Shown in pieces: positions 26,614 through 35,502 of a DNA stretch of 64,000 bases. The translations under genes and the position numbers were made by a program. The notes below the pieces were generated by a model that saw only the letters and a list, made by a program, of their open reading frames with translations, was not told the origin of the DNA and did not search any database. Origin of the DNA: UBA5072 sp963822145 (GTDB lineage: Bacteria > Bacteroidota > Bacteroidia > Bacteroidales > UBA10428); assembly GCA_963822145.1 (NCBI GenBank), contig CAWGGG010000002.1:434001-498000 (forward strand), given 5' to 3'. Positions within the stretch are counted from its first letter, which is position 1. Each line of letters opens with the position of its first letter.

Positions 26614-27381
26614 TTATCCAAACCTCCCGGAAATGTAATCTTCGGTTTGCTTTTTAGAGGGATTGGTAAAAATAGTCCTTGTTTTATCCATTTCAATAAG
26701 TTCCCCGATATAAAAAAAGGCGGTGATGTCACTGGTACGGGCAGCCTGCTGCATGTTATGGGTGACAATAATTATGGTATAGTATTTCTTCAGCTCGTGG
26801 ATCAGTTCTTCAATTTTAGAGGTGGAAATCGGGTCGAGAGCACTGGCCGGTTCGTCCATAAGTATGATATCGGGATTTACGGCGAGGGTCCTTGCTATGC
26901 ATATGCGTTGTTGTTGTCCGCCCGACAGGCTCAGTGCGGAGGATTGCAGGCGGTCCTTCACCTCGTCCCAGATGGCAGCCTGTTTCAGGGACGTTTCCAC
27001 AATCTCGTCAAGCTTGCTTTTTTGCGAAATGCCATTAATTTTCGGGCCATAGGTAATATTGTCATAAATGGATTTGGCAAAGGGATTCGATTTCTGGAAG
27101 ATCATCCCGACTTTCTTGCGGAGATTGACAACATCGATATTTTTCTGGTAAATGTTAATGTCATCTATATTTACCTCTCCTTCAATACGGACGTTGTCGA
27201 TGAGATCATTCATCCGGTTCAGTGTTCGCAGGAAAGTGGATTTTCCGCAACCGGAAGGGCCTATGAACGCCGTGACCTTTTTATCGGGTATTTCCATGCT
27301 GATCCTGTTCAGTGCCTGGCTGGCACCATAATACACCGAGAGATCACGGACACTCACTTTGCTATCTTTTGAATCTTTCAT
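26614..27381 (-). CDS. pstB: Phosphate ABC transporter ATPase PstB
   Basis: 255 residues. Walker A GPSGCGKSTFLRTLNRMND starts at residue 41, the signature is LSGGQQQRICIARTLAV and Walker B is PDIILMDEPASALDP, followed by VTHNMQQAARTSDITAFFYIGELIE, which is typical of PstB. It energises phosphate uptake with PstA and PstC. It lies 3 bases after pstA. Confidence 0.97.
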   Translation of the reverse strand: MKDSKDSKVSVRDLSVYYGASQALNRISMEIPDKKVTAFIGPSGCGKSTFLRTLNRMNDLIDNVRIEGEVNIDDINIYQKNIDVVNLRKKVGMIFQKSNPFAKSIYDNITYGPKINGISQKSKLDEIVETSLKQAAIWDEVKDRLQSSALSLSGGQQQRICIARTLAVNPDIILMDEPASALDPISTSKIEELIHELKKYYTIIIVTHNMQQAARTSDITAFFYIGELIEMDKTRTIFTNPSKKQTEDYISGRFG

Positions 27382-27384
27382 GAA

Positions 27385-28278
27385 TTATCTGGCTTTTTTT
27401 CTGATCCTGTACCGGAGTACAACCGCCACCATGCTCAGCGAAAAGGTAAGCAGCAGCAATACCAGGGTAGTGGCAAACTGGATGGGCAGGGTGTCATCCA
27501 CGTTGGTAGATTGGGTGGACATGATATAAATATGGTATCCAAGCGACATAAACTGGTCGCTCATGTGTTTCGGCAGATCTGCCAGGTAATAGGCCGCCCC
27601 GGTAAAAAGTATGGGGGCCACTTCCCCGGCACCCCGGCTAATGGCCAGGATGGTGCCTGTGAGAATGCCGGTTACCGATCCGGGCAGCACCACCTGCCGG
27701 ATGGTCTGCCACTTGGTGGCGCCCAGGGCCAAGCTGGCTTCCCTTACTTCTTTAGGAACCGTGCGGATGGATTCTTCCACCGACACAATGACGATAGGCA
27801 GGGTGAGGAGGGCCATGGTGAGGCTGGCCCAGAGGATGCTGGGCTGTCCCCAGTGCAATTCACCGTGGTAAAAAATATTATCCATGTGAAAACCAATAAA
27901 CTTGATGAAAAAACCGAGACCGAACAATCCAAAAATTATGGAGGGTACAACCGCCAGGGTTTTTACAGCAAAACGGATGGTTTTAGCCAGGATCGATTTT
28001 TCTGAGGCATATTCGGCCAGGTAGATGGCGGTAATGGCCCCGAATGGCACGGCCGCTACCGTCATGACCAGGGTCATGATCGCGGTACCGACAATGGCCG
28101 GAAAGATGCCGCCTTGGGTCATACCTTCCCGCGGGAATTCGGAAATAAATTCCCATGTGAGGCTCTTCCATCCCCCGATTAAAATGATGGTGAGCATGGC
28201 CACAATGACAAAGATAATGAGCATCACACTTACGGCGGTGAGGCTTTTGATGAGCATATCTTTGGAGGTTCTTTTCAT
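27385..28278 (-). CDS. pstA: Phosphate ABC transporter permease PstA
   Basis: 297 residues with six predicted membrane segments, beginning at about residues 12-34. The permease coupling loop is REASLALGATKWQTIRQVVLPGSVTGILTGTILAISRGAGEVAPILF, the EAA motif that contacts PstB. It is an inner-membrane partner of PstC. It lies 9 bases after the pstC stop. Confidence 0.95.
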   Translation of the reverse strand: MKRTSKDMLIKSLTAVSVMLIIFVIVAMLTIILIGGWKSLTWEFISEFPREGMTQGGIFPAIVGTAIMTLVMTVAAVPFGAITAIYLAEYASEKSILAKTIRFAVKTLAVVPSIIFGLFGLGFFIKFIGFHMDNIFYHGELHWGQPSILWASLTMALLTLPIVIVSVEESIRTVPKEVREASLALGATKWQTIRQVVLPGSVTGILTGTILAISRGAGEVAPILFTGAAYYLADLPKHMSDQFMSLGYHIYIMSTQSTNVDDTLPIQFATTLVLLLLTFSLSMVAVVLRYRIRKKAR

Positions 28279-28287
28279 CGTTGGTGG

Positions 28288-29457
28288 TTATTTACCCTGG
28301 AAACGCCTGATGAGGCGGTTGCGGAAGTAAAACTCCGCCAGGGCATTCAGGCCGAAGGTGAATATGAACAACAGCGAGCCGATCAGGAACAATACGCTGT
28401 AATGGGTATCTCCAAAAACCACTTCAGCCATTTCGGCACCAATGGTTGCCGAGAGTGTCCTTACCGAGTCAAAAGGGTTGATGGTCATCAATGCTGCATT
28501 CCCCGTAGCCATCAGGGCTATCATGGTCTCGCCGAAAACCCTTCCGATGCCCAGCAATAACGCTGCGAAAATCCCGGGGGTGGCTGTGGGCAGAACAACC
28601 TGGAATGCTGTCTGCCGGAGACTTGCTCCCAGTCCCAGACTGGCTTCGATGTAGGTTCCCGGAACGGCTGTGAGAGCGTCCTCGGTAAGGGTATAGATGA
28701 CCGGAATTGCGGCCAGCGCCATAGCAACCCCGCCCACGAAAGCATTTAAACGCCCCGAATATCCAAACAGGTCCTGGAAAAAGGATGCCAGCACCATCAG
28801 GGCGAAGAACCCTATCACCACTGATGGGAAGCCAGCCAGTAATTCAATGGCCGGTTTGATGAATTCCCTTATCCTGCGCGGGGCGAACATGGCTGTGTAA
28901 ATGGCCGCCAGGATGGCAATGGGCCCCGCGAACAACATGGCGATCAGGGTTACCTTCAGGGTTCCCAGAAAGAGGGGCAGCAATCCATACCGGGGACGGT
29001 CGGAAACAGGCAGCCAGTCCCTGGATAATAAGGTGGACATAACAGGTCCGGTTTCAGCTGCAGCAATAACAGATTCTGATGAGGAATCCGCAATTCCGCC
29101 AGCCGGTGATAAATCTTCAATAACATCACCATAGGTTTCAGGTACAAGCGGAGCATCCGGTTCTGGGCTTGAGGGATCATATATTTCAGGTACCAGCGCT
29201 TCTTCCTGTTGCCCTGCGGTCGTCGTGATCTCATTTTCAGGCTTGGCACCTTTGAAAATGGGCAGTGTTTCACGGAAAACAAAAACAAAAATCAGAATCA
29301 CAAAGGTAATTGACATAAAGGCAATCCCTTTGATCACCTTCTCTGCCAGCCAGTCATCAAAACGGAATTGCTTCTTCAAGATGGAAGAAGCAAATCCGGT
29401 TACTGGTGTTGAAACCTCAGCACCTTGAATTTTCTTTTGTTTTTTCAAAAAGGACAC
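28288..29457 (-). CDS. pstC: Phosphate ABC transporter permease PstC with extra periplasmic insertion
   Basis: 389 residues, longer than the usual 300-320. The first membrane segment is at about 44-62. Residues 70-140 form an acidic, Pro- and Ser-rich insertion that contains a near repeat (ALVPEIYD at 87-94 and PLVPETYG at 103-110). The rest is a normal permease with the EAA loop EASLGLGASLRQTAFQVVLPTATPGIFAALLLGIGRVFGETM. The start is GTG at 29457; no in-frame ATG precedes it before the pstS stop at 29473. Confidence 0.93.
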   Translation of the reverse strand: MSFLKKQKKIQGAEVSTPVTGFASSILKKQFRFDDWLAEKVIKGIAFMSITFVILIFVFVFRETLPIFKGAKPENEITTTAGQQEEALVPEIYDPSSPEPDAPLVPETYGDVIEDLSPAGGIADSSSESVIAAAETGPVMSTLLSRDWLPVSDRPRYGLLPLFLGTLKVTLIAMLFAGPIAILAAIYTAMFAPRRIREFIKPAIELLAGFPSVVIGFFALMVLASFFQDLFGYSGRLNAFVGGVAMALAAIPVIYTLTEDALTAVPGTYIEASLGLGASLRQTAFQVVLPTATPGIFAALLLGIGRVFGETMIALMATGNAALMTINPFDSVRTLSATIGAEMAEVVFGDTHYSVLFLIGSLLFIFTFGLNALAEFYFRNRLIRRFQGK

Positions 29458-29472
29458 TGTTCTGACGGATCT

Positions 29473-30306
29473 TTATTTTGCCGGAAAATAACCCACTTCA
29501 GTAATGATCTTCTGGCCTTCGGAGCTGAGGATCCAGTCGATAAACTTCTTCATTTCACCGGTGGGTTTGTTGCGCATATACAAATACAGGTAACGGGTGA
29601 TCGGATACTCGTTTTTAGCAATATTTTCAGCCGTAGGCTGGGTACCCGGTGTTTTGTCATCCTTTTTAACCAGACAATGCTTCACTCCGCTAGCATAAGC
29701 GGCACCGCCATAGCCAATACCATATTTGTCCTTCTTCACCGCGTTCACTACAGCGGCCGTACCCGGAAGGGTCTGGCAGCGGGCAGCGTAATCGCCTTTT
29801 ATTACCTCATCCTTGAAAAAGGCATACGTTCCCGAACTGTTTTCACGACCATAGAGCTTAATGGGGGCATCTTCACCGCCAACCTGTTTCCAGTTGGTGA
29901 TCCTGGCCTGGTAGATATCACTGAGCTGTTTCAGGGTAAGTTCCTTTACCTTGTTCGATTCATTAAGGAAGATCGTGATACCGTCTTTCGCACATGGAAT
30001 CTGCACGCCCAGGGTATTATAACGTTCTTTCAGCTTTTCAACCTCTGAGGATTTGATGGGCCGGCTTGAGGTGGCAATGTCTGTGGTGCCATTAATCAAA
30101 GCGGCAATTCCCACGCCTGATCCTCCTCCGGTAACCTGGATGGCGACAGCAGGATTATTTTTCATGTATATTTCAGCCCAGCGCTGTGACAGGATGACCA
30201 TGGTATCGGAGCCCTTAACCGTAATCTTGGTCTGCTGCACGAATGCCGCACCGGTTATCAATACGGTTATCAAAAGTATTGCTAATGAAATTCTGTTCTT
30301 TTTCAT
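29473..30306 (-). CDS. pstS: Phosphate-binding protein PstS family
   Basis: 277 residues with an N-terminal signal peptide or anchor (KKNRISLAILLITVLITGAAF). Phosphate-binding features are KGSDTMVILSQRWAEIY, TGGGSGVGIAALINGTTDIATSSRP and GRENSSGTYAFFKDEV. It captures phosphate in the periplasm for PstCAB. It follows oprP by 53 bases. Confidence 0.95.
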   Translation of the reverse strand: MKKNRISLAILLITVLITGAAFVQQTKITVKGSDTMVILSQRWAEIYMKNNPAVAIQVTGGGSGVGIAALINGTTDIATSSRPIKSSEVEKLKERYNTLGVQIPCAKDGITIFLNESNKVKELTLKQLSDIYQARITNWKQVGGEDAPIKLYGRENSSGTYAFFKDEVIKGDYAARCQTLPGTAAVVNAVKKDKYGIGYGGAAYASGVKHCLVKKDDKTPGTQPTAENIAKNEYPITRYLYLYMRNKPTGEMKKFIDWILSSEGQKIITEVGYFPAK

Positions 30307-30359
30307 AATTGTATATTTATTTGTCTTGTATCTTGAATCTTAAATCTTGAATCTACTTT

Positions 30360-31556
30360 CTAGAATTTAGCCTGCATCCTGATTCCCAATACATTGTCTT
30401 TAATATCATCGGGATAGGTGGCATTGGTTTCATTTTTTGGGATACCGTAGTTCAGGGAGAACCTGATATTTTCATTCAGGTAGTACTGCCAGGCAAGTGT
30501 GATGGTGGTGTAATATACGTCTTTTCCGGCAGCATCGCCCGATAATCGGGTATTGGGGTCAAAATAATCGAGCCGTGTGACAAACTGGTTCTTATTACCT
30601 ATATTTTTTATCAGGTAGGCATAGTATCCTGAAAATTCTTTTGTCTTGTAGGGATTGCTTTTTGAATCGCCAGGATAGGCATTGCGACCGGTGATATACT
30701 CACCTTTAAGGGCTAAACCACCCCACAAGTCAAAAAAGGCCTGGACTTCAACGCCGCCCCATTTTTTATCGAGATATTTGCCCACATTACTGTCAATACT
30801 ATCCATCTGATTTTCATAATCCAACACATACTTGGTTTTAGCCATCAGACCGCCAAAATAGCCGTGGGCACCCACATCAATTCCAATATTTTTGGCCGGA
30901 AACTTGAAGGAGTATACCGCGCGGGCCATCAGATCTTTTTTGGAATCGACATCAATTTGTTCGATGCCCTTGTAATTCCCGTTCAGCAAAGCGAGCTGCA
31001 ATTTCAGGGGAACTGTCACGGGTTTGAATTCAAGCTTGGCGCCTACTTCCCGCTCTCCGGGATAAATGGTTCTGATCATCCGCGACCGTTCAAGAACCTC
31101 ACGCTGACTTGAGGAGTATTCCACCTCGTAGTTGGGCCGGTTGAACTGACCTGCCCACAGGGTGAGGGTTCTCAGTTTTGGCAGATAGGCAACGGCATAA
31201 GCGTCTTTAAGGGTAAGATTGCCCGTTGAAAAATCAGGCTGAAGCACGAACCTGATCCCATCGGCTGCTTCATAGGTGAATTTGATCCTGGCACGACGGA
31301 TGAAAAATGTACTGACCGGATCATTCGGTTTAACCAGGCCACCCTGGTAATATTCATACTGGGCCTGTATGTAACCGGAAACTTTTATTTTGGTAAGCTT
31401 GCCCAGGTCTGCTTCATTGAGGGCAACACGTTCATCAAGCGAATTTAATCTTGCGTCAACAGTTTCGAGTTTTTCCTGCAGACTATCAGCAGGTTGTTGT
31501 GAGTATGCCGCCCACAAGCCGGGAATCATCAATAAAGTAAAAAAAAATTTCTTCAT
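30360..31556 (-). CDS. oprP: Phosphate-selective porin, OprO/OprP type
   Basis: 398 residues. A signal peptide (MKKFFFTLLMIPGLWAAYSQ) is followed by a short coiled coil (residues 24-50) and a beta-barrel with strands typical of the family: KVSGYIQAQYEYYQGG, FFIRRARIKFTYEAADGIRFVLQPDFS and AGQFNRPNYEVEYSSSQREVLERSR. It ends in an aromatic F (MQAKF), as outer-membrane proteins do. It is first in the pst block and directly downstream of a Pho-box array, so it is probably the phosphate-starvation porin. Confidence 0.92.
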   Translation of the reverse strand: MKKFFFTLLMIPGLWAAYSQQPADSLQEKLETVDARLNSLDERVALNEADLGKLTKIKVSGYIQAQYEYYQGGLVKPNDPVSTFFIRRARIKFTYEAADGIRFVLQPDFSTGNLTLKDAYAVAYLPKLRTLTLWAGQFNRPNYEVEYSSSQREVLERSRMIRTIYPGEREVGAKLEFKPVTVPLKLQLALLNGNYKGIEQIDVDSKKDLMARAVYSFKFPAKNIGIDVGAHGYFGGLMAKTKYVLDYENQMDSIDSNVGKYLDKKWGGVEVQAFFDLWGGLALKGEYITGRNAYPGDSKSNPYKTKEFSGYYAYLIKNIGNKNQFVTRLDYFDPNTRLSGDAAGKDVYYTTITLAWQYYLNENIRFSLNYGIPKNETNATYPDDIKDNVLGIRMQAKF

Positions 31557-31577
31557 CAGAGATGGTTTTTAACGATG

Positions 31578-31635
31578 CAAAGATGCGGCGGGAATGTTAC
31601 AGGGGTATTGTCTTAGCGTTAAATTATTGTTACAA
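31578..31635 (-). promoter_or_regulatory. Pho-box array and -7 element for oprP-pst
   Basis: On the minus strand 7-base units occur every 11 bases: TTGTAAC (plus 31629-31635), ATTTAAC (31618-31624), a weak AGACAAT (31607-31613) and CTGTAAC (31596-31602). Ten bases further is CATCTTTG (31578-31585), one base from TAnnTTTG. The 7+4 spacing is that of PhoB boxes. Confidence 0.65.
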
Positions 31636-31695
31636 TCTAAAATCCCTGTAATTCCTGATATAATACTGAGTCCCTGTTATAATTATGTTACAATT

Positions 31696-31731
31696 TTGTA
31701 ATATTACTGTAATCCTGAAGTTGTAATTTTG
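31696..31731 (+). promoter_or_regulatory. Pho-box and -7 element for phoB-phoR
   Basis: TTGTAAT (31696-31702) and CTGTAAT (31707-31713) are spaced by four bases, giving 11-base phasing. Ten bases later comes TAATTTTG (31724-31731), a match to TAnnTTTG. No TTTG is found at the -33 position, as expected for an activator-dependent promoter. The ATG of the regulator is 24 bases further. Confidence 0.65.
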
Positions 31732-31755
31732 TACCTGATTATTAATGTTTAACAC

Positions 31756-32451
31756 ATGAATGCTGGTAATCCAGTCCGGATCCTTGTAGTAGATGATGAG
31801 GAGGACATATGCGAAATCCTGAAGTTCAACCTGGAGTCGGAGGGATATCGGGTAGATGCGTTGACTTCTTCGGAGGAGGCCTTACAAAAGAAGTTGGAGC
31901 AATACCAATTGTTCCTCCTGGATATCATGATGAAAGGGATATCGGGATACCGGCTGGCCGATGAAATCCGAAAACGGAAAAAAATCAACGCACCCATAAT
32001 TTTCATTACGGCCAAAAATACCGAAAATGATAAGCTTACGGGATTCACGGTGGGCGCCGATGATTTTATTACCAAACCCTTTTCCATTAAGGAAGTAATG
32101 GCCCGCGTTAAGGCAGTTCTTCGCAGGGCCGTCGTTTCTTCGGAATCTTTCCCCGCAACTGGTTCTATAATGCTTTCGGGCATTGAACTTGATATAGAAA
32201 AAAAACGGCTCACCGTTGATGGGGGGAAGAAGGATCTTACCCCTATCGAGTTTCAGCTTTTGCACCTTCTCCTGAAAAACCCGGGCAGGATTTTCGGCCG
32301 TGAACAATTCCTGGATTCCATATGGGGGGATATCCAGGTTACCGACAGAACGGTTGATGTTCATATCACTCGTTTACGCAAGAAACTGGGGCAATATGGC
32401 AGGTTTCTTATTACACGTAAAGGATACGGTTATTGTTTTGAAATGGATTAA
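31756..32451 (+). CDS. phoB: OmpR-family response regulator, PhoB/PhoP type
   Basis: 231 residues. The receiver domain has the acidic pair D13/D14, phosphoacceptor D56 in FLLDIMMKGISGY, and K107 in DDFITKPFS. The C-terminal winged helix (about 130-231) has DLTPIEFQLLHLLLKNPGRIF and DRTVDVHITRLRKKLG, the OmpR DNA-binding signature. It pairs with the kinase 11 bases downstream and is divergent from the pst block, which is why the phosphate-response name is chosen. The sequence alone would fit any OmpR regulator. Confidence 0.9.
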   Translation: MNAGNPVRILVVDDEEDICEILKFNLESEGYRVDALTSSEEALQKKLEQYQLFLLDIMMKGISGYRLADEIRKRKKINAPIIFITAKNTENDKLTGFTVGADDFITKPFSIKEVMARVKAVLRRAVVSSESFPATGSIMLSGIELDIEKKRLTVDGGKKDLTPIEFQLLHLLLKNPGRIFGREQFLDSIWGDIQVTDRTVDVHITRLRKKLGQYGRFLITRKGYGYCFEMD

Positions 32452-32462
32452 GACTTTTAATT

Positions 32463-34247
32463 ATGAAATTTATTTCCAGCTATAATAAGAAATGGTTGAT
32501 ATACATGCTGTCATTTTTCCTCTTTTTTACAGCGGTATTGCTGATTTCTGAATATTCTCATGAAAAAAGGATACGGATTACAGCTCTCAACGAGAAACTG
32601 GACGATTATGCCGAGCTGACAGAAAAGTTCGTGTTAAAATATGGTATGGATGATTCAGTTGGTTTTACCGGTTTGGATATCCTCGCGGCCATGATCCCCA
32701 GTGAATCGCTCCGGATAACACTGATTGATTTGCAGGGAAATGTTCTGTACGATTCCCGGGTAAAAAATACTGCTCAGATGGATAACCATCTTGATCGTCC
32801 GGAAATCCGGCGGGCTTTGAGCCATGGTTATGGAGCAAACATAAGGGTATCCGGTACCACAAAAATCAAGTACTATTATTACGCCAAAAGGTTTACCGGT
32901 CATCTGATAAGGATATCAGTGGTATATGATGTTAATGCCAAAAGGCTGATACAGCCCGACAGGATTTTCCTGTTGTTTGTTGTATTGATCTTCCTGGCAA
33001 CATCATTCACCGTGGTACTGATCACGGACAAGTTCGGAAAATCCATCAGCACCCTGCGGGATTTCACGTTGCAGGCACTGGCCAACAAACCAATTGATGA
33101 TAAGATTGAGTTTCCCGAGAATGAACTTGGGGATATCGGGCAGGATATTGTTGAAATATACCAGAATCTGACCAGGACCAAGGAGGAGTTGCTGTCAGAA
33201 AAAGCCAAACTGATACGTCATCTCAACATGCGCGATGAGGGCATTGCCATATTTACAAAAGACAGGCACGTCATCACCAGCAACAACCGCTTTATACAGT
33301 ATATCAATCATATCAGTGATGTTCGGGTGTTTACCGCCGATGAGTTCTTCAGGATCGAGGATTTCAGGCCACTTTTCAATTTCATAGACAAGTTCCTGAA
33401 AGAAAAGAGGAATGACCTGGCCGACCTGCAGCCAATCTATGAAATAACCCTCAACAAGGGAGGGAAGTACTTCCTAGTTAAAAGCATTGTTTTCCAGGAC
33501 ACGAGTTTTGAGGTTTCGATAAATGATATCACAAAACCCACAAAACGCAAAATCCTCAAGCAGCAAATAACCGAAAACATTGCCCATGAACTAAAAACCC
33601 CGGTGAGTTCCATAAAAGGATTTCTTGAAACCATCTTGCAGGGTAATACGGATGACGAAAGAACAAGGGACTATCTCCAAAGGGCCTATTCGCAATCGTG
33701 CCGGCTGACCGATCTGATCCATGATATTTCGCTGCTCACCAAAATTGAAGAAGCCGGTAGCCTTTACCAGGTGGAAGAGGTCAATCTGGAGGAGCTCATC
33801 CGCGATATTTGCGGGGAGATCCAACCCAGGCTCCGGGAGCAGGATATCTCGCTGGACCTGAAGATACAGGAGAACCTGATGATCAATGGCAACTCTGCCT
33901 TACTATACTCCATTTTCAGAAATCTTTTTGATAATGCAATGGGTCACGCAGGGAGGGGTATTTCTATAAAACTTGATAACTATCGGCAGGATGACGAATA
34001 CTACTATTTTTCGTTTTCTGATACCGGTATTGGCGTTCCTGAAGAAGATCTGCCCAGACTGTTCGAGCGTTTCTACCGCGTTGACAAGGGCCGTGACCGT
34101 AAAAAGGGTGGTACTGGGCTGGGACTTGCCATTGTAAAGAATGCCATCCAGTTCCACAAAGGGGATATATCCGTAAAGAACCGCGCGGGAGGCGGATTGG
34201 ACTTTTTATTCACACTAGCCAAAGATGTCAGGGGCATTAGTGTGTAG
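32463..34247 (+). CDS. phoR: Sensor histidine kinase, PhoR-like
   Basis: 594 residues. Membrane segments at about 11-29 and 168-187 flank a 135-residue extracytoplasmic sensor region (LRITLIDLQGNVLYDSR). A HAMP/linker helix and a PAS-like segment follow (about 255-355). The phosphoacceptor is H375 in TENIAHELKTPVSSIKGFLETI. ATP-binding boxes are FRNLFDNAMGHAG (N box), FSDTGIGVPEEDLPRLFERFYRVDKGRD and GGTGLGLAIVKNAIQFH. It is cotranscribed with the response regulator and presumably responds to phosphate status through PstSCAB/PhoU. Confidence 0.9.
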   Translation: MKFISSYNKKWLIYMLSFFLFFTAVLLISEYSHEKRIRITALNEKLDDYAELTEKFVLKYGMDDSVGFTGLDILAAMIPSESLRITLIDLQGNVLYDSRVKNTAQMDNHLDRPEIRRALSHGYGANIRVSGTTKIKYYYYAKRFTGHLIRISVVYDVNAKRLIQPDRIFLLFVVLIFLATSFTVVLITDKFGKSISTLRDFTLQALANKPIDDKIEFPENELGDIGQDIVEIYQNLTRTKEELLSEKAKLIRHLNMRDEGIAIFTKDRHVITSNNRFIQYINHISDVRVFTADEFFRIEDFRPLFNFIDKFLKEKRNDLADLQPIYEITLNKGGKYFLVKSIVFQDTSFEVSINDITKPTKRKILKQQITENIAHELKTPVSSIKGFLETILQGNTDDERTRDYLQRAYSQSCRLTDLIHDISLLTKIEEAGSLYQVEEVNLEELIRDICGEIQPRLREQDISLDLKIQENLMINGNSALLYSIFRNLFDNAMGHAGRGISIKLDNYRQDDEYYYFSFSDTGIGVPEEDLPRLFERFYRVDKGRDRKKGGTGLGLAIVKNAIQFHKGDISVKNRAGGGLDFLFTLAKDVRGISV

Positions 34248-34401
34248 GGTTGAGATCTGACCTGATTGTTAATGGTAATTGGCAAGCGGTTTTCGGATTT
34301 CAATAACACACATCTAGAAAGATTTACCACAAACTTAATCACTATGTAATATTGTCTTAATATGTTTTTTATACCTTTTATCATGTATAAAATCATTATT
34401 A

Positions 34402-34542
34402 ATGAAACCATGGTACAAAGATATGACTGAGTTTCTGCATAAAAACAGAGACGATCTGGAGTATTTGCTATTTGTGGGTGTACCAGTCGGAATAATTCTA
34501 AATTTATTTCAAGACTGTCTGAATTTGGCGAATTTATTTTGA
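34402..34542 (+). CDS. Possible small hydrophobic protein, unknown
   Basis: 46 codons, ATG to TGA. The N-terminus is charged (KPWYKDMTEFLHKNRDDLE) and the second half is hydrophobic (YLLFVGVPVGIILNLF), which could be one membrane helix. There is no clear ribosome-binding or promoter signal. It may be a chance ORF in a long gap. Confidence 0.22.
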   Translation: MKPWYKDMTEFLHKNRDDLEYLLFVGVPVGIILNLFQDCLNLANLF

Positions 34543-34606
34543 TTTACGCCGGATCGTCACAGGCTTTTTTCGTTTGAGTTAATTCTTCATACGCTTCAGA
34601 ATCTGC

Positions 34607-34629
34607 GAGAAAATTTTCTCCTATATTTG
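34607..34629 (+). promoter_or_regulatory. Palindrome and -7 box of panC
   Basis: The 14-base palindrome GAGAAAATTTTCTC (34607-34620) touches TATATTTG (34622-34629), a match to TAnnTTTG. GGAGAAAATT recurs at 34635-34644 directly before the panC ATG. No TTTG is found 19 bases upstream. The predicted start of transcription lies only about 9 bases before the ATG at 34645. Confidence 0.5.
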
Positions 34630-34644
34630 TACGGGGAGAAAATT

Positions 34645-35490
34645 ATGGAAGTATTTCACCTATCAGCCTTGATTACCAACAGGATCGACCGGCTCAGGGA
34701 ATCAGGCAAAACCATCGGATTTGTTCCTACCATGGGCGCCTTGCATGAAGGGCACCTGTCGCTTGTAAGGCTGTGTCATCAGCAGAATGATATCGTGGTG
34801 GCCAGCATTTTTGTGAATCCCACCCAGTTCAACGATAAGGATGATCTTTACCGATACCCGCGCACACCGGAAAAGGATTTGAAGATGCTCGGATCAGCGG
34901 GCTGCGATATCGTTTTTATGCCCGGGGAAAAGGAAATATACCCGGAACCGGATACCCGGCAATTTGATTTTGGAAACCTCGACAGCATCCTGGAGGGGAA
35001 ACACCGGCCAGGGCATTTCAATGGTGTTGCCCAGGTGGTAACGCGGCTGTTTGATATTATAAAACCACAACGTGCGTATTTCGGACTGAAGGACTTTCAG
35101 CAGCTGGCCATCATAAAAAAAATAACGGCCGACCTGCACTACCCGGTTGAAATTGTACCCTGCCCCATTATCCGGGAATCCGACGGATTGGCGATGAGTT
35201 CCCGAAACATGCTGCTGCGGCCAGAGGAACGGATCACCGCTCTGGAGCTCTCACAATCACTGTTCCAGGCCAGGAAAATGAAAGAATCGCATGCTCCCGC
35301 TGCAGTAAGACAATGGGTTGTCGGGCATCTCAATGCCATGCCCGGCATTTCGCTGGAATATTTTGAAATTGTCAGCAGCAGGGACCTGCTTCCCGTGGAT
35401 AGCTGGAACGGCCGTGACCCGGTGATCGGATGCCTGGCGGCACGGGTGGGGAGGATCAGGCTCATTGATAATATTAATTTTTCTTCGTAA
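34645..35490 (+). CDS. panC: Pantothenate synthetase
   Basis: 281 residues from the ATG at 34645. A TTG six codons earlier is in frame but overlaps the -7 box, so it is rejected. The nucleotide-binding HIGH-like motif is FVPTMGALHEGHLSLVR, and the KMSKS-like part is ESDGLAMSSRNMLLRPEER. VASIFVNPTQFNDKDDLYRYPR and YFGLKDFQQLAIIKK are also diagnostic. It joins pantoate and beta-alanine for coenzyme A synthesis and precedes panD by 12 bases. Confidence 0.96.
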   Translation: MEVFHLSALITNRIDRLRESGKTIGFVPTMGALHEGHLSLVRLCHQQNDIVVASIFVNPTQFNDKDDLYRYPRTPEKDLKMLGSAGCDIVFMPGEKEIYPEPDTRQFDFGNLDSILEGKHRPGHFNGVAQVVTRLFDIIKPQRAYFGLKDFQQLAIIKKITADLHYPVEIVPCPIIRESDGLAMSSRNMLLRPEERITALELSQSLFQARKMKESHAPAAVRQWVVGHLNAMPGISLEYFEIVSSRDLLPVDSWNGRDPVIGCLAARVGRIRLIDNINFSS

Positions 35491-35502
35491 TTTTATAGAT
35501 AT

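Larger units (their letters stand above)
34248..34644. other. Intergenic region before panC with one small ORF
   Basis: 397 bases. It contains a candidate 46-codon ORF on the plus strand (34402-34542), a 14-base palindrome GAGAAAATTTTCTC (34607-34620) and a TATATTTG -7 box. Nothing else recognisable was seen; the part from 34260 to 34400 is AT-rich. Confidence 0.5.

Noticed and set aside
26647..27372. 241-codon ORF antisense to pstB
   Set aside because: Shadow of pstB, which has full ABC motifs and correct operon spacing.
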